From: Guyanagaster necrorhizus
Lineage: Eukaryota > Basidiomycota > Agaricomycetes > Agaricales > Physalacriaceae
Direction: 5' to 3'
NCBI RefSeq assembly: GCF_019112545.1
Contig: NW_025064888.1
Location: 331,383 to 395,382, forward strand
Length of the DNA stretch: 64,000 nucleotides
Shown piece by piece: positions 1 to 13,380 of this stretch. Under the pieces are notes generated by a model, which saw only the letters and a program-made list of their open reading frames with translations, was not told the origin of the DNA and did not search any database. Position numbers and translations under genes: made by a program. How positions within the stretch are numbered: the stretch's first letter is position 1; every line of letters begins with the position of its first letter.

Positions 1-960
1 TGGCCCAACCCGATGGGGGCACTCCCGCACAACGCCAATGTCTTACAATGCCACCCTGACCTCCTCCGAAAACCACGACCATTCAAAGGGGTCTCTGACG
101 ACATTGACCGGTTCCTAGTAGATTGCGAGCAGTACTTCGAAGTCTACATCGGGTATATCGGAACCGACATGAACAAGGTCGCCTTCGCCACCTCCTATCT
201 AGAAGACAAGGCCAAGACATGGTGGATCCTCATTTCCCCAAACTTCCGATCCACCACTAGGGAGCATTACCGATATCCCTCGTAGCCGGTCTTTAAACGC
301 ATGCTGAACGACAAATTTATCGACCCTGCCGTTCAAGAAGTGCACAAACAAAAGATCAAGGAATACAAGATGGGAGATAAGGCGGCCACCGATTACTTCG
401 ACGAGCTGGAACGGCTCGCCAAACTTGCAGGAATCAGGGAAGATATCGCGAACGACGGAAGGATGGTAGAAGCCCTCAAGCGGGGAGTTCCATCCTCGTA
501 CCTTACGATGATCTCAGCCATGGGCGTCAAAATATTGATGCCCGTAGGCTACGACGAATGGAAGGAAAGGATTGTCGAAATGTACAAGAAGAGGCAAAGG
601 CAGAAAGCGGAAGCGTCGACCTTGCAAGAATATGGCAAGAAACCGACACCGCCAACCCCGAACAAGTCGGGGCAAACTGCCGGGAAACCATCAGGAACTC
701 CCACAACCGCAAACTACGGCACCCAAAAGACTGGGACGGGAACCACCTATACCGGGGCCGGGAAGCCAATGGACATTGATCGAATGAAGAAAGAAGGGAA
801 GTGCTTTAACTGCGGGCTGAAGGGCCACATGGCCAAAGACTGCCCAAAGAAAAAGCGGACCCGCGAAGACATACGGGCGCAGATCGCCGAGTTGCAGAAA
901 GAGGATGAAGAACTCGGCAAGGAAACCAAGATAGAGGAGGTAAAAGGGGGGGCCGACTAG
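1..960 (+). pseudogene. gag: Gag of element A (partial, one nonsense codon)
   Basis: This is the C-terminal part of the retrotransposon Gag, the structural protein that forms the virus-like particle and packages the RNA. It enters the window in frame at WPNPMG. A capsid-like helical region spans about 100-600, followed by a basic, Pro/Thr-rich linker and one CCHC zinc knuckle (CFNCGLKGHMAKDC, about 811-852). The frame ends at TAG 958-960. An internal TAG at 283-285 replaces a TGG codon that element B keeps (SWPVF), so this copy gives no full-length Gag. The pol frame is open in the -1 phase across the gag end. Confidence 0.9.
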
Positions 961-3900
961 TGTGCAATTCCACTAAGTCGGCCGCACAAGTTCACGGTGT
1001 GCCAATTCCAGCCGCTAGTCGGACTGATAGTATTTCTGTAGTTACTCCTATGTACAAAGCGCATTCGAATATACCCACAATTGACAAGCACACTGAAGAA
1101 TTGCAAGAACAAACTCAAACGCCCATGGGCCGAACAGGGGCAGCGAGCCCCAAATCTTGGCTCAAACCATTCGACACTGAATGGACCTGGAGGGCCATCA
1201 AAGAAGCCAAAGATGAAGCAACGGCGAAAGCCGCGCTTAGGAATTGGATACATCGGACCAGGGCCGAAGAAGTGGTAGACGAGATAATCGAAGGAATAAG
1301 GAAGGCGGAAAGGTGTCGAGCCTTGGAATGGCTCGACGAACTCCGGGGACCCCGACGATTCGTCCGACGGACGAAAACCACGGGATGAGATCTCATCGTT
1401 AAAGCTAGGATCGAGACACTAACTAATCGAACCTCGCATGAAGTAACCATGCTCGTGGACAGCGGATGCACCGGGAGCTCAATCAATCGAGCCTTTGTAG
1501 AAAAAAACCATATTCCAACCCGGGCCACAGCCGCGCCGATCCCAGTTTTCAATGCGGATGGGACCAAAAATCAAGCTGGGTCCATTACCGAATTCGTTGA
1601 GCTCCGGTTAACCATCGGGGACCATGCTGAACGAATTGACCTTGCAGTCACGGATCTCGGATCCAAGGAAGTCTTCCTTGGACACGACTGGTTGATAAGG
1701 CACAACCCGCTTATCAACTGGAAAACCGGGCGGATCACATTCGCCAGGTGTAGATGCCAAAAAATTCCCTTTGAACTCCCAGATGAAGATCCCGAAGACC
1801 GATGGGATGAAGAGATGGAAGACGGGGAGACCATACTGGCAGTGGACCTGGAGAGGGAAATCCACATACGAGCCGTCCATCATGCGAACGACTTGGCTGC
1901 CAAGGCAAATCAAGGGAAGGAGGAGAAGACGTTTGAGGAAATGGTACCCAAGTGGGCCCAAGACTACAAGGACCTGTTCGAGAAGGAGAGCTTCGACGAG
2001 CTACCCGCCCCGAAGCCCTGGGATCATGCAATCGAACTGATTCCTAACGCCAACACCAACTTGGATTGCAAGACCTACCCACTCGGGCACCACGAGCAGC
2101 AGGAACTTGATAAGTTCCTGGACGAAAATCTATCGAGCGGACAAATCCGTCCCTCGAAATCCCCCATGGCATCCCCCTTCTTCTTCGTCAAGAAGAAAGA
2201 TGAAAAACTCCGACCGGTCCAAGACTACCGGAAGCTCAATGAGATGACGATCAAAAATCGCTACCCATTGCCCCTGATCTCGGAGTTAATGGACAAACTC
2301 CAGGGCGCCAAATACTACACGAAACTCGACGTATGATGGGGATATAATAACGTCCGAATTAAGGAAGGCGATGAGTGGAAGGCCGCATTCCGCACCAACC
2401 GAGGGCTATTCGAGCCGACAGTCATGTTTTTTGGTCTTACAAACTCTCCTGCCACCTTCCAGTGGATGATAAACGATATCTTCAAGGATCTAATCTCCAC
2501 CGGGAAGGTGACAATCTACCTTGACGACATCCTAATCATGTCCAAGACGAAGGAAGAGCACCGAGACCTGGTACGAAAGGTACTAGCATTGATAAGGAAG
2601 CACAAGCTATTTCTCAAAGCGGAGAAATGCGAATTCGAAGTACTAGAAACAGAGTACCTCGGGGTAATCATCAGCGAAGGAAGCATCCGGATGGATCCAA
2701 TAAAGGTCGCAGGAGTCGTGGAGTGGCCAGAACCCAACAAGAAGAAGGAATTACAATCCTTCCTTGGGTTCACGAACTTTTACCGACGATTCATTCGCGA
2801 CTACAGCAAGATCGTCCGCCCAATGACACAGTTAACAGGCAACGCACCCTGGAACTGGGGGCTCTCTCAGCAGATCGCCTTCAAGGACCTCAAACGCCGA
2901 CTGGCAGAGGATGTCGTGCTGGCAGTCCCGACCCAAGAAGGAAGATTCAGAGTAGAAGCCGACTCGAGTGAAGGGGCAATAGGGGCTGTTCTCTCACAAG
3001 AACAAAATGGGAAGTGGCGACCCGTAGCCTTCCTCTCCAAGGCCTTAACAGTCACAGAACGAAACTATGAGATCTATGACAAGGAGTTGCTCGCCATCAT
3101 GCTCGCCCTAGAGGAGTGGCGACACTACCTCATCGGAGCAGAGGAAACATTCGAGGTCTGGACGGACCACCAAAATCTATGCTACTTCCGACAGCCGCAG
3201 AAACTCAATCGGCATCAAGCCCGGTGGGTAACGGAGCTCAGCCAATATCAATACACTCTGCATCACAAGGCCGGAACGGCGAACAAAAAAGCTGATCTCC
3301 TAAGTCGACGGGCAGACCATGACCAAGGAGGGGCTGACAACGAGGGAGTAACGTTACTAAAGCCGGAACACTTCCGAGCCATGTTAATGCCAACGGAGGA
3401 AGAGGTACATGAGCGAATCAAGAGCGCCACATGAGACACCCACAAATGGGACCAACGCGTGGCCCCGTCCCTCAACCACGAACGAGGAATGGTGAAGGAG
3501 GGGGGATTGATCCGCTATGATGGACGCATCTATATTCCCAGAGACCAACAACTACGTGGCGAAATCATCGCCACCTGTCATGATCACGCAATGGCAGGAC
3601 ACCTGGGTATTGCGAAAACCAAGGAGCTAGTACTATGGGAGTACTGGTGGCCAAAAATGGGGCACGACATAACAACATACATAAAGGCTTGCGAAGCCTG
3701 TCAGCGAGGGAAGTCCTCCACGCAAGCCCGAGCAGCGCCCCTACATCCCAACGAAATACCCGCTGCCCCATGGACACACATTTCCGTCGACATGATCACC
3801 GGCCTACCTGAATGCAACGGCTATGACGCCATCCTTGTCATAGTGGACCGATTCTCAAAGACGATTATCCCAGTCGCATGCTCCACAGAATTGAATTCGG

Positions 3901-4847
3901 AAGGGTGGGCCAAAATCCTACAGGATGAGGTATACGCCAAATACGGGATGCCCCAAATCATAATATCCGACAGGGGTCCCCAATTCGTTTCAAAGTTCAT
4001 TACCGACCTGTACCGCATCCTAAACATCAAACAGAACGCGTCGACCACCTATCACCCCCAAACAGACAGACAAACGGAACGCGCAAACCAAGAAGTTGAA
4101 AAGTATTTACGACTTTTCATCAACTACCGACAAGACGATTGAACGGAATGGCTCGCACTTGCCGCCTTCCAACATAACAATCGCGTACACTCGGCAACGG
4201 GAAAAACCCTATTTTTCGTAAACCACGGACGTCATCCACATATTACACAGACGAGTCGTCTTCGGACGACTACCCCAGCATCCTCCGATTTCGCGTCCAA
4301 CATGGAACGCATTCACAATGAAACAAAAAGGGCACTCGAACGAGCCGCGGCAACAATGAAAAAGACCTATGACAAAAACCGACGACCGAGTCATGTCTAT
4401 CAGCCAAACGACAAAGTATGGCTGGATACCAGAAACCTCCACTTGCCACGACCCAAGAAAAAACTTGACGACAAGCGCACCGGCCCGTTCACAATCATAA
4501 AACAAATTGGACCGAGTGCATATAAACTTCGTCTTCCACCCCAGTGGAAGATTCATGATGTCTTCAATGAAACGCTCCTTCACCCATACATCGCGCCAGC
4601 TTTCCCTAACCAACAACAACCACCTCCACCGCTACTGGACCTCATTGATGACGAGGAGCATTTTGAAATTGACCAAATCCTAAACCATAAACTGCGCCGG
4701 GTCAAAGCAAAAGGAGGCGGCATGACTACCACAGTTGATTATTTAGTCAGCTGGAAAGGGTATGGGCCCGAATCAAATCAATGGATAAACGAAAAGTACA
4801 TGAATGCAGACACCGCCATACACGACTATGAATTATCCCTTAATTAA
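961..4847 (+). pseudogene. pol: Pol of element A (four nonsense codons, no frameshift)
   Basis: Pol polyprotein in a single frame. The order is aspartic protease (LVDSGCTGSSIN near 1450), reverse transcriptase with the YLDD catalytic motif at 2518-2529, RNase H (about 2945-3330), integrase with its HHCC-type zinc region (about 3570-3710) and DDE core (second Asp in SDRGPQF near 3970), and a C-terminal chromodomain ending in YELSLN before TAA at 4847. The frame is cut by TGA at 1386, 2334, 3432 and 4140. The matching codons in B are CGA, CGG, CGA and TGG, so every change is a C-to-T or G-to-A transition. The chromodomain places it among the chromoviruses, which integrate into heterochromatin. 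Confidence 0.93.
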
Positions 4848-4881
4848 AGCCATCGGGACGATGGTCTTAACGAGGGGGTAA

Positions 4882-5305
4882 TGTTATGATTTTACCTTTT
4901 TTCGCTCTTCTTTTTCTTTATTTATGCTTAGTCATAGCACAGGACTGCAGGAAGGGCTTAGTAAGCACAACTGGGCCGCCTAGATACAACAACGCTCGAC
5001 GATGCACAATGACCCTATTATGTGCAACAACGATGCTCAAGGACAACGAGCACCATGGACACAAGTCGATACAATAAGTAGTCATATTCTTAGCACCACC
5101 TGTATAGTATTTAAGACCGACAGCTCTTGCTGGTATACCCCAGCTTCGAGCTAAAGTTTATACACACCATTCTACCTCGAGTCTACTTCTGACCTTGAGT
5201 CACTCCGCACGAAGACACATATAAGTGAACTCAGGTGATTCCTCGAAGTGCGAAGGAACACCTGTTTATCACGTGTTTACGCTCACGTGACGCTTGGGCC
5301 TAACA
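4882..5305 (+). repeat. 3' LTR of element A (424 bp)
   Basis: It begins TGTTATG and ends CCTAACA, giving the TGTTA/TAACA inverted ends. A G-rich polypurine run (GAGGGGG) lies just upstream. It has the same length as the complete LTR of element B. A TATTTAAG box at 5108-5115 is followed 34 nt later by AGCTTCGAGCTAA (5142-5154), the proposed transcript start and self-primer. Confidence 0.95.
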
Positions 5306-7494
5306 CAGAGTATCTCGGAGTCATTATCAGTGAAGGAAGCATTCAGATGGATCCGATCAAAATCGCAGGAGTAACCAAATGGCTGGAACTGACAAAGAAA
5401 AAAGAGCTTCAATCCTTCCTAGGATTCACAAACTTCTACCACTGATTCATCCACGATTATAGCAAGATAGTCTGACCAATGACACAATTAACTGGAAATT
5501 CCCCATAGAGTTGGGAAATTTTCCAATGGGCAGCATTCGACAACCTAAAACGCTGGCTCGCCAAAGATGTCATCCTGGCCATACCAAGCCAAGATGGGAA
5601 GTTCCGAGTGGAAGCCGACTCTAGCGAAGGTGCAGTTGGGGCTATACTCTCATAGGAACAGGACAATAAATGGTGACCAGTCACATTTATGTTAAAGGCA
5701 CTCACAGTCACTGAGCACAACTACAAAATCTACGACAAAGAACTGCTGGCCATAATGCTCGCCCTTACCGAATGGCGGCATTACCTCATTGGGGCCAGTC
5801 AGACCTTTGAGATCTGGACAGATCACCAAAACCTCCAATATTTCTGACAACCGCAAAAGCTTAATTGGAGACAAGCACAATGGGTAATGGAACTATCAGA
5901 GTACGAGTACATGCTACACCACAAAGCTAGCATAGCAAACAAGAAGGCTGACTTCCTCAGCCGCAGGGCAGATCACAACCAAGGAGGAGACGACAACAAA
6001 GAGGTTGTATTATTATGACCAGAACACTTCCGGGCAATGATTATGCCCACAGAAGAAGAGATGCACAAATGCATCAAGAGCGCCACATGAGATTCCCACA
6101 AATGGGATCAAAGAATTGCCCCATCACTAAACCACAAGCAAGAGCTAAAGAAAGAAGGGGGAATGATCTGATATGATGGATGAATCTACATTCCCAGAGA
6201 TCAAAAACTCCATGGTGATGTCATTGCCATATATCACGATCATGCAACAGCAGAACATCCTGGGATCACAAAGACCAAAGAATTGATCTTACGGGAATAT
6301 TGGTAGCCCAAAATGGATTATGATATCACCTGATATATCAAAGCTTACAAGGCTTGTCAACAAGGCAAGGCCTCAACACAACCCAAAGCAGCACCACTCC
6401 ACCCAAATGAGGTCCCTTCGTCACCATGGACCCACATTTCAGTGGATATGATAACCGGACTGCCCAAAAGTGACGGCTATGATGTCATCATCATCGTAGT
6501 CGATCACTTCTCAAAAGTGATCATTCCAATCGCCTGTTCAATGGAATTGACATCCGAAGGATGGGCAAAAATACTTTGAGATGAGGTTTATGCAAAGTAT
6601 GGCATGCCTCAAGTCGTAATTTCTGACAGAGGACCACAATTTGTCTCCAAATTTATAGATGATTTGTACTGACTCCTCAATATCAAAAAGAATGCTTCAA
6701 CAGCGTATCACCCACAGACAGACAGCCAAACGGAATGGGTCAATCAAGAAATTGAAAAGTACCTATGACTTTTCATCAGCTATCGACAAGACGACTGGAT
6801 AGAATGGCTCACTCTCGCAGCATTCCAGCACAACAATAGGATTCACTCAGCAATGGGTAAAACCCTGTTCTTTATAAACTACAGATGGAACCCACCAGTT
6901 GCACAAACTGGGTGGGTTCATACAACAACACCAGCTTCAATGGACTTTACAGCGACAATGACAAAGATCCATGAAGAAATGAAAATCGCTCTTGAAAAAG
7001 CTGCTTTAACAATGAAAAAGCAGTACAACAAGCATCAGCATGCAGCACATGAATATTCAACCAATGACAAAGTTTGGTTGGATACTACAAATCTTCATCT
7101 GCCAAGACCAAAACAAAAACTGGCAGATAAACGTACAGACCCATTCAAAGTGCTCACCAAAATTGGCAAATCCACCTACAAGTTGCAGCTCCCAGCAACT
7201 TGGAAAATCCACAATGTTTTTAATGAAACATTGTTAACACCATACATTGCACCAGCCTTCCCTAACCAAAAACAACCACCTCCACCTCTACCAGAACTCA
7301 TCAATGATGAAGAACATTACAAAATTGATGAAGTATTGAACCACAAGACCCAAAAGGTTAAAGCACGGGGAGGAGGCATGACAACAACCATCGACTACCT
7401 CATCAGTTGGAAAGGCTACAGACCTGAATCAAATCAGTGGGTCAACAAAAAGTACATGAATGCAGAAGATGCAATTCATGATTACGAACTATGA
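5306..7494 (+). pseudogene. pol: Pol remnant of element F
   Basis: Translation in one frame gives the end of reverse transcriptase, RNase H (near 5600-6000), integrase (near 6220-6780) and a chromodomain (near 7310-7490) with many TGA and TAG codons at former CGA and TGG sites. The first stop, at 5443, falls in the motif FTNFYRRFI, where A and B have CGA. No indel is needed to follow the frame. At the C-terminus a TGA stands at 7492-7494 just after DYEL; the same frame then stays open for another 84 codons (see the 3' extension entry). Confidence 0.88.
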
Positions 7495-7786
7495 AACAAC
7501 AAATTAACGATAGGACATACAATGAGAAGTAATGTGACAGATGTACATGATGGGTCCACAGGCAGCCTTGGACAAATTGAAAGTCACAATATAACAACAA
7601 AACAAACGACGAATGCATCGCTCTCACAGTTTGAGATCCTGCAACAAGACAAACAACCAATTAGCAGTCAAAGTCTTTATGAACCTGGAAATGACGGATG
7701 GGTTCAGCAGATCGGCGATCTCCTGCTGAAGGGGGGGAAACTTCCCTAACTTAACTATCAGGACAATGGTCTTAAGGAGGGAGTAA
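7495..7786 (+). other. Extra 3' segment of element F between chromodomain and LTR
   Basis: In A, B and G the pol stop lies about 35 nt before the 3' LTR. Here the distance is about 290 nt. The added stretch continues the pol frame after one TGA and stays open to TAA at 7747-7749, giving a hydrophilic, Ser/Thr/Gln-rich tail of about 84 residues ending in GGKLP. It then rejoins the usual pre-LTR sequence (ATCAGGACAATGGTCTTAA). It could be a lineage-specific Pol extension or a small captured insert. I recognise no domain in it. Confidence 0.6.
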
Positions 7787-8311
7787 TGTTATGATTTTTC
7801 CTATTTTCTTCCTATTTTTCTTTCTTTTCCCTCAAAAATAACCCCTATCTTTGCTTAGTCAGGGCACTTAGGCCAGCACTTATGACTGTGGGAATACTTA
7901 GCTCAGCAGCCCAGTCGGTCATTCTCCTATTGCACTGCTGTGTGCTGTGAAGGGAGAGACAATGCTCTTTTTGTCCCTAAATTGCAGTGCACGACTACAG
8001 CTCTGCAGCAAGACAACAGCCTTTGTGGAGAGCCTGGCAATGGTAGGGGGAATAGCTCTACAGCAGACAATATCTTTTGTGAACAGTTATTTATAGCAAG
8101 ATAACAGAACAGTATTTAAGTAGCTTAGTTCTCGCTGTAATACCTCAGTCTTGAACTAAAGTTTTACTTCACCATCTTATCTTGAGCAAACTGCCATACC
8201 TTGACAACACAACACTAGTCACACACCAGTGAACTCTGATAGTCTAACCCAAAGTGCAAGGTTCTATCAGTTTATCATGTGTTTCTAGTCACATGGAATT
8301 TGGGCTTAACA
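7787..8311 (+). repeat. 3' LTR of element F (525 bp)
   Basis: Starts TGTTATGATTT and ends GGCTTAACA. It is about 100 bp longer than the LTRs of A and B, so it belongs to a different subfamily. The TATTTAAG box at 8113-8120 and the decayed self-primer motif at 8147-8159 keep the 34-nt spacing. Confidence 0.88.
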
Positions 8312-9457
8312 AACACTGGAAAGAAACTGATCTGGGATGATCCGAAAGCAATATGATTAGGGTTCATGATTCAGGATGGAGTAATCATCTGAAAGGATGA
8401 GTTACCATGTAGAAGCCCTGTTGCTAACAACAATTCCCTTCATTCATTTCCACAACCACTGAATGAGTGGCATCGGCTGCCATTCTTCAAATGGCCTAAC
8501 CCTATGGGTGTGTTACCTCACAATATGGCTGTCCTCTAATGTTGACCTGACCTCCTACGAAAGCTCTGCCTCTTCAAAGAGGCTTCTGATGATATTGATC
8601 ACTTCCTTGTAGACTGTGAACAGTATTTCAAGATCTATATTGGATACCTCAGAATAAACATAAACAAAGTTGTCTTTGCTGCCTCCTATCTTGAAGAGAA
8701 GACAAAAATATGGTGGATCCTTCTTTTCCCTAACTTCTGATTGACAACCAGGGGACATTATCAATATCCCTTGTGGCCAATGTTCAAACAGATGCTGAAT
8801 GACAAATTCATTGATCTGGCGGTACAAGAGGCCCACAAGCAAAAGATTAAAGAGTACAAGATGAGGGATAAAGTGGCAACAGACTATTTTGATGAGCTAG
8901 AATGCCTCACCAAGCTCACCAGGATCTGAGAAGACACTGCTAATGATGGATGCATAGTTGAGGCCCTCAAGTGAGGAGTCTCTCCTTCATACATCATGAT
9001 GATTTCTGTTATTGGAGTCAAAATATTAATGCCCAATAGCTATGACGAATGGAAAGAATGAATCATCGAGATGTACATGGAATGACAAAGGCAGAAAGTG
9101 GAATCCACAACACTGCAAAACTATGCCAAGAAGTCAACTCCATCAACTCTGAATAAAATGCCAGGGACAACTGCTGGAAAATTATTGGGATCCTCTACAG
9201 CCTCCACCTATGGTTCTCAGAAAACCAAAATGGGCACAACATACACCAGGGCAGGAAAACCCATGGACATCGATTGCATAAAGAAGGAAGGGAAGTGCTT
9301 CAGCTGTGGACAGAAGAGACACATGGTGAAGGACTGCCCAAAAAAGAAGCAAACCTGAGAAGATATCCATGCTCAGATTGCCAACTTGCAGAAAGAAGAA
9401 GAAGAACTCAGAGCAGAAACAAAGGTCAAGGAAGTAAAAGATGAGGCCAGCCAGTAA
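8312..9457 (+). pseudogene. gag: Gag remnant of element G
   Basis: Homologous to gag of B from the region before WPNPMG to the C-terminus, ending at TAA 9455-9457. The capsid region (FIDLAVQEAHKQKIKEYKM and following) and a zinc knuckle (CFSCGQKRHMVKDC, about 9297-9338) are still readable. Stop codons at former CGA, CAG and TGG codons break it repeatedly. Confidence 0.85.
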
Positions 9458-12400
9458 GCAATTCCACTAGGCTGGCCAAAAGGACTCATGGTGTGCAAAC
9501 CATAGCTGCTAGTCAGACTAATAGAACTTCTGTAGAAACATCTATAATTGTCTCTATTATGCATTCAAATATACTCAGCTCTACTACACACACCAAAAAA
9601 TCACCTAAAGAAGCTTAAGTGCCTTCAGGCTGAACTGGGGCAGAGAGCTCCAAAACATGGCTCAAACTATTTGAAACTGAATGGACATGGAGGACCATCA
9701 AAGATGCCACAAATGAAGCAGTGGCAAAAGCTGTACTCAGAAATTGGGTTCATCAAACTAGAGCTGAAGAAGCTGATGAATGAACAATCGAAGGGATAAA
9801 GAAGGCAGAATAGTGTCAAGCCTTGGAATGGCTAGATGAGCTTAGAGGAGCATGAAAGTTCATCTGGCAGACCAAAACATCTGGATGAGACTTGATCACT
9901 AAAGCTCAGATTGAGACATTTACAAGTCAGACAACATATGCTGTAACTGCTCTCATCAACAGCAGATGCACTGAGAGTTCTATCAACTGAGCTTTCATCG
10001 ACAAGCACCATCTTCCAACTCGAGCCATGGCTATTCCAATCTCAGTCTACAATGCTGACAGAACTAAGAATCAGGCCAGCTCGATAACTGAATTTGTAGA
10101 GCTCAGACTCACTATCAGAGATCATTCAGAATGAATTGGTCTTATAGTCACCGATCTCAGAACCAAGAAAATTTTCCTTAGTTATAACTGGCTCATATAT
10201 CATAACCTGCTGATCAATTGAAAAACCAGAAGAATCACATTCATCTGATGCCAGTGCTGTAAAATTCCTTTCGAGCTGCCAGATGAAGATCCTGATGATT
10301 GATGGGATGAGGAGATGGAGGATGGGGAAACCATTCTGGCAGTCAACCTCCAGCAGGAAATTCAAATCCGAGCAGTTCATCATGTGAATGACCTAGCTGC
10401 TAAAGCCAATGAACAAAGAGAAGTGAAGATGTTCAAGGAAATGGTACCCAAATGGGCCCAAGATTATTGGGACCTATTTGAAAAAGAGAGTTTCAATGAA
10501 CTTTCAGGGCTCAAACCCTGAGACCACACCATTGAACTCATCTCGAATGCCAACATAAATCTCGATTGCAAGACCTATCTACTGGAAATCAATGAGCAAT
10601 AGGAACTTGATAAGTTCCTTAAGGAAAATCTGTCCAGCAGGAGAATCTAACCCTCCAAATCCTCTATGGCATCACCATTCTTCTTCATCAAGAAGAAGGA
10701 TGGCAAACTTCGACTGGTCCAAGATTACCAAAAACTAAACAAGATGACTATTAAAAACCAATACCCCCTACTGCTCATCTTGGAATTAATGGATAAACTT
10801 TAGGGGGTGAAGTACTATATGAAACTTGATATCTGATGGGGATATAACAATGTCCACATTAAAGAGGGGGATGAGTGGAAGGCTGTATTTCAGACAAACC
10901 AAGGACTATTCAAGCCAACAGTCATGTTCTTCAGACTTACCAACTCTCCTGCTATGTTCCAATAGATGATGAATGACATATTCAAGGATCTCATCACTAT
11001 CAGAAAGATCACTATCTACCTCAATGACATCTTAATCATATCTAAAACAAAAGAGGAACATAGGAGATTGGTATGATAGGTGCTGGCTCTCATGAGGAAG
11101 CACAAGCTATTTCTCAAGGCAGAAAAGTGCAAGTTTGAAGTATCAGAGATAGAATATCTGAGAGTCATCATTGCAGAAGGGAGCATCCGAATGGACCTAG
11201 TTAAGATTGCAGGAGTAATAGAATGGCCAACTCTGACCAAGAAGAAGGAGTTACAATCATTCCTTGGATTCACAAACTTTTATCAGCACTTCATTCAAGA
11301 TTACAGCAAGATAGTCCAACCAATGATACAACTAACTGGCAATGCCCCTTGAACTTGGGGCCTTTCTCAACAAAATGCCTTCAATGATCTCAAAAGAAAG
11401 CTAGCTGAAGATGTCATACTCATGATCCTGACTCAAGAAGGAAGATTCCACATCAAAGCTGACTCAAGTGAAGGGGCCATTGGGGCAGTCTTCTCTCAGG
11501 AACAAGACAATAGATGGCAACCAGTTGCGTTCCTCTCAAAGGCACTCACTGTCACAGAATAGAACTATGAAATATATGACAAGGAACTCCTCACCATTAT
11601 GCTTACCCTCAAGGAGTGGCGACACTATTTAATTGATGCAACAGAGGTCTTTGAGATCTGGACCAACCACCAAAACCTTCACTATTTCTGACAGCCACAG
11701 AAACTCAACTGCTGACAAGTGAGATGGGTTACAAAACTAAGCTAATACCAATACATGCTTCATCACAAGGTGGAGACTGCTAACAAAAAGGCTGACCCGC
11801 TCAGCAGAAGGGCTGACTATGACCAGGGAGGAGCCAACAATGAAGGAGTGATGCTATTATGCCCTGAACACTTCAGGGCCATGATAATACCAACAGAGGA
11901 AGAGATTCATAAATGCATAAAGAGTGCTACTCATGATAGCTATAAATGAGATCAGTGAGTCACTCTCTCTCTTAACTATGAAAGAGGAATGATGAAAGAG
12001 AGAGGGTTAATCTGCTATGATGGATGAATCTATATTCCAAGAGACCAGAGACTCTGAGGTGAAATCATCATAACCTGCCATAATCACCCCACTGTAGGTC
12101 ACTCTGGTATCAGCAAAACCAAGGAATTAGTTCTATAGGAATATTAGTGGCCAAAAATAGGCAATGACATCACCAAATATGTCAAGACATGTGAGGTCTG
12201 TCAAAGGGAAAAATCATCAACACAAGCTTGACTCACCCCTTTACATCCCAACGAAGTCTCTTCCACACCATGGATCCACATCTCAGTCAATATGATCACT
12301 GAGTTACCAGACTGTAATGAGTATGATGCAATCATTATCATCATCAATCAGTTCTCAAAAGCAATCATTCTGATCATCTGTTCAATCAAACTAACCTCAG

Positions 12401-13347
12401 AAGGATGGGCAAAGATACTATGAGATGAAGTTTATGCAAAACATGGCATACCACAGGTCATGATCTCAGACAGAAGACTGCAATTCATCTCCAAATTCCT
12501 AGATAACCTATACCGACTCCTGCATATCAGACAAAACACTTCAACTGTGTATCATCCACAGACTGATGGACAGACAGAGTGGGTTAATCAAGAAGTCGAG
12601 AAATACCTTCGACTTTTCATTAACTACAGATAAGACAACTGAGTTGAATGGCTGGCCCTTGCTGCCTTTCAACATAATAACTGCATCCACTCTATGACAA
12701 GAAAAACACCATTCTTTATCAACCACAGATGACACCCTAATATCACCTAAACAGAATGACACTGAACAACAACCTCAGCCTCTATGGATTTTGCCATCAC
12801 CATGGAAAAAATCCACACTAAGATCAAAACAGTATTAGAAAGGGCTACCATATCTATGAAGATGCAATATGACAAATACCAATGACCAGCACATATCTAT
12901 TTGGTCAATGATAAGGTTTGGCTGGATACTACAAACTTATATTTACCACAACCTAAACAAAAGCTTATGGATAAACAGACTGGACCCTTTCCAATTGTCT
13001 CAAAGATTGGAGCAGATGCATACAAACTCAAATTACCATCCACATGGAAAATCCATGATGTCTTTAACGAGACATTACTTGCACCATATATCACTTCAGC
13101 ATTCCTGAACCAGGAAAAACCCCCTCCACCACCACCAGACCTGATCAATAATAAAGAACATTATGAAATTGATCAGGTTCTAAACTACAAACTATGAAAA
13201 ATAAAAGTGAAAGGTGAAGGCATGACAACAATGGTAGATTACTTGGTTAGCTGGAAGGGGTATGGTCCTGAATCCAACCAATGGATCAATGAAAAACTCA
13301 TAGATGCTAACAACATCATATATAATTACAAATTATCCTTAAATTAA
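9458..13347 (+). pseudogene. pol: Pol remnant of element G
   Basis: All parts are recognisable in one frame: protease region (near 9950-10200), reverse transcriptase (near 10680-11040, with the YLDD site altered to YLND), RNase H (near 11450-11720), integrase (near 12080-12620) and chromodomain (near 13160-13340), ending at TAA 13345-13347. Dozens of stops and lost catalytic residues show that it is long dead. The absence of obvious frameshifts despite so many stops points to point-mutation decay rather than indel decay. Confidence 0.87.
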
Positions 13348-13380
13348 GCTATTGAGATGATGGTCTTAAGGAGGAGGTAA

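Larger units (their letters stand above)
1..5305 (+). mobile_element. Element A: Ty3/gypsy chromovirus, 5' end outside the window
   Basis: The visible part runs from mid gag through pol to a complete 3' LTR. Gag and pol can be followed end to end without any indel, but both carry nonsense codons (one in gag, four in pol), so the copy is recently dead. It is CpG-rich compared with F, G, C, D and H and closely matches element B. Immediately after its 3' LTR the sequence continues as the reverse transcriptase region of the older element F, so A inserted into F. The expected target duplication is CAGAG (5306-5310); its partner and the 5' LTR should lie left of the window. Confidence 0.93.
5306..8311 (+). 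mobile_element. Element F: decayed chromovirus, 3' part only
   Basis: Starts abruptly inside reverse transcriptase (EYLGVIISEGS) where element A ends, and runs through RNase H, integrase and chromodomain to its 3' LTR. Immediately after that LTR the sequence is gag of element G, so F is best read as inserted in G. The possible target duplication is AACAC (8312-8316), with its partner outside the window. CpG loss is intermediate, between A/B and the heavily decayed G and C. Confidence 0.88.

Noticed and set aside
7522..7749. The extra segment of element F as an env-like gene
   Set aside because: It has no signal peptide, no membrane segment and no glycoprotein features, and it is too short.
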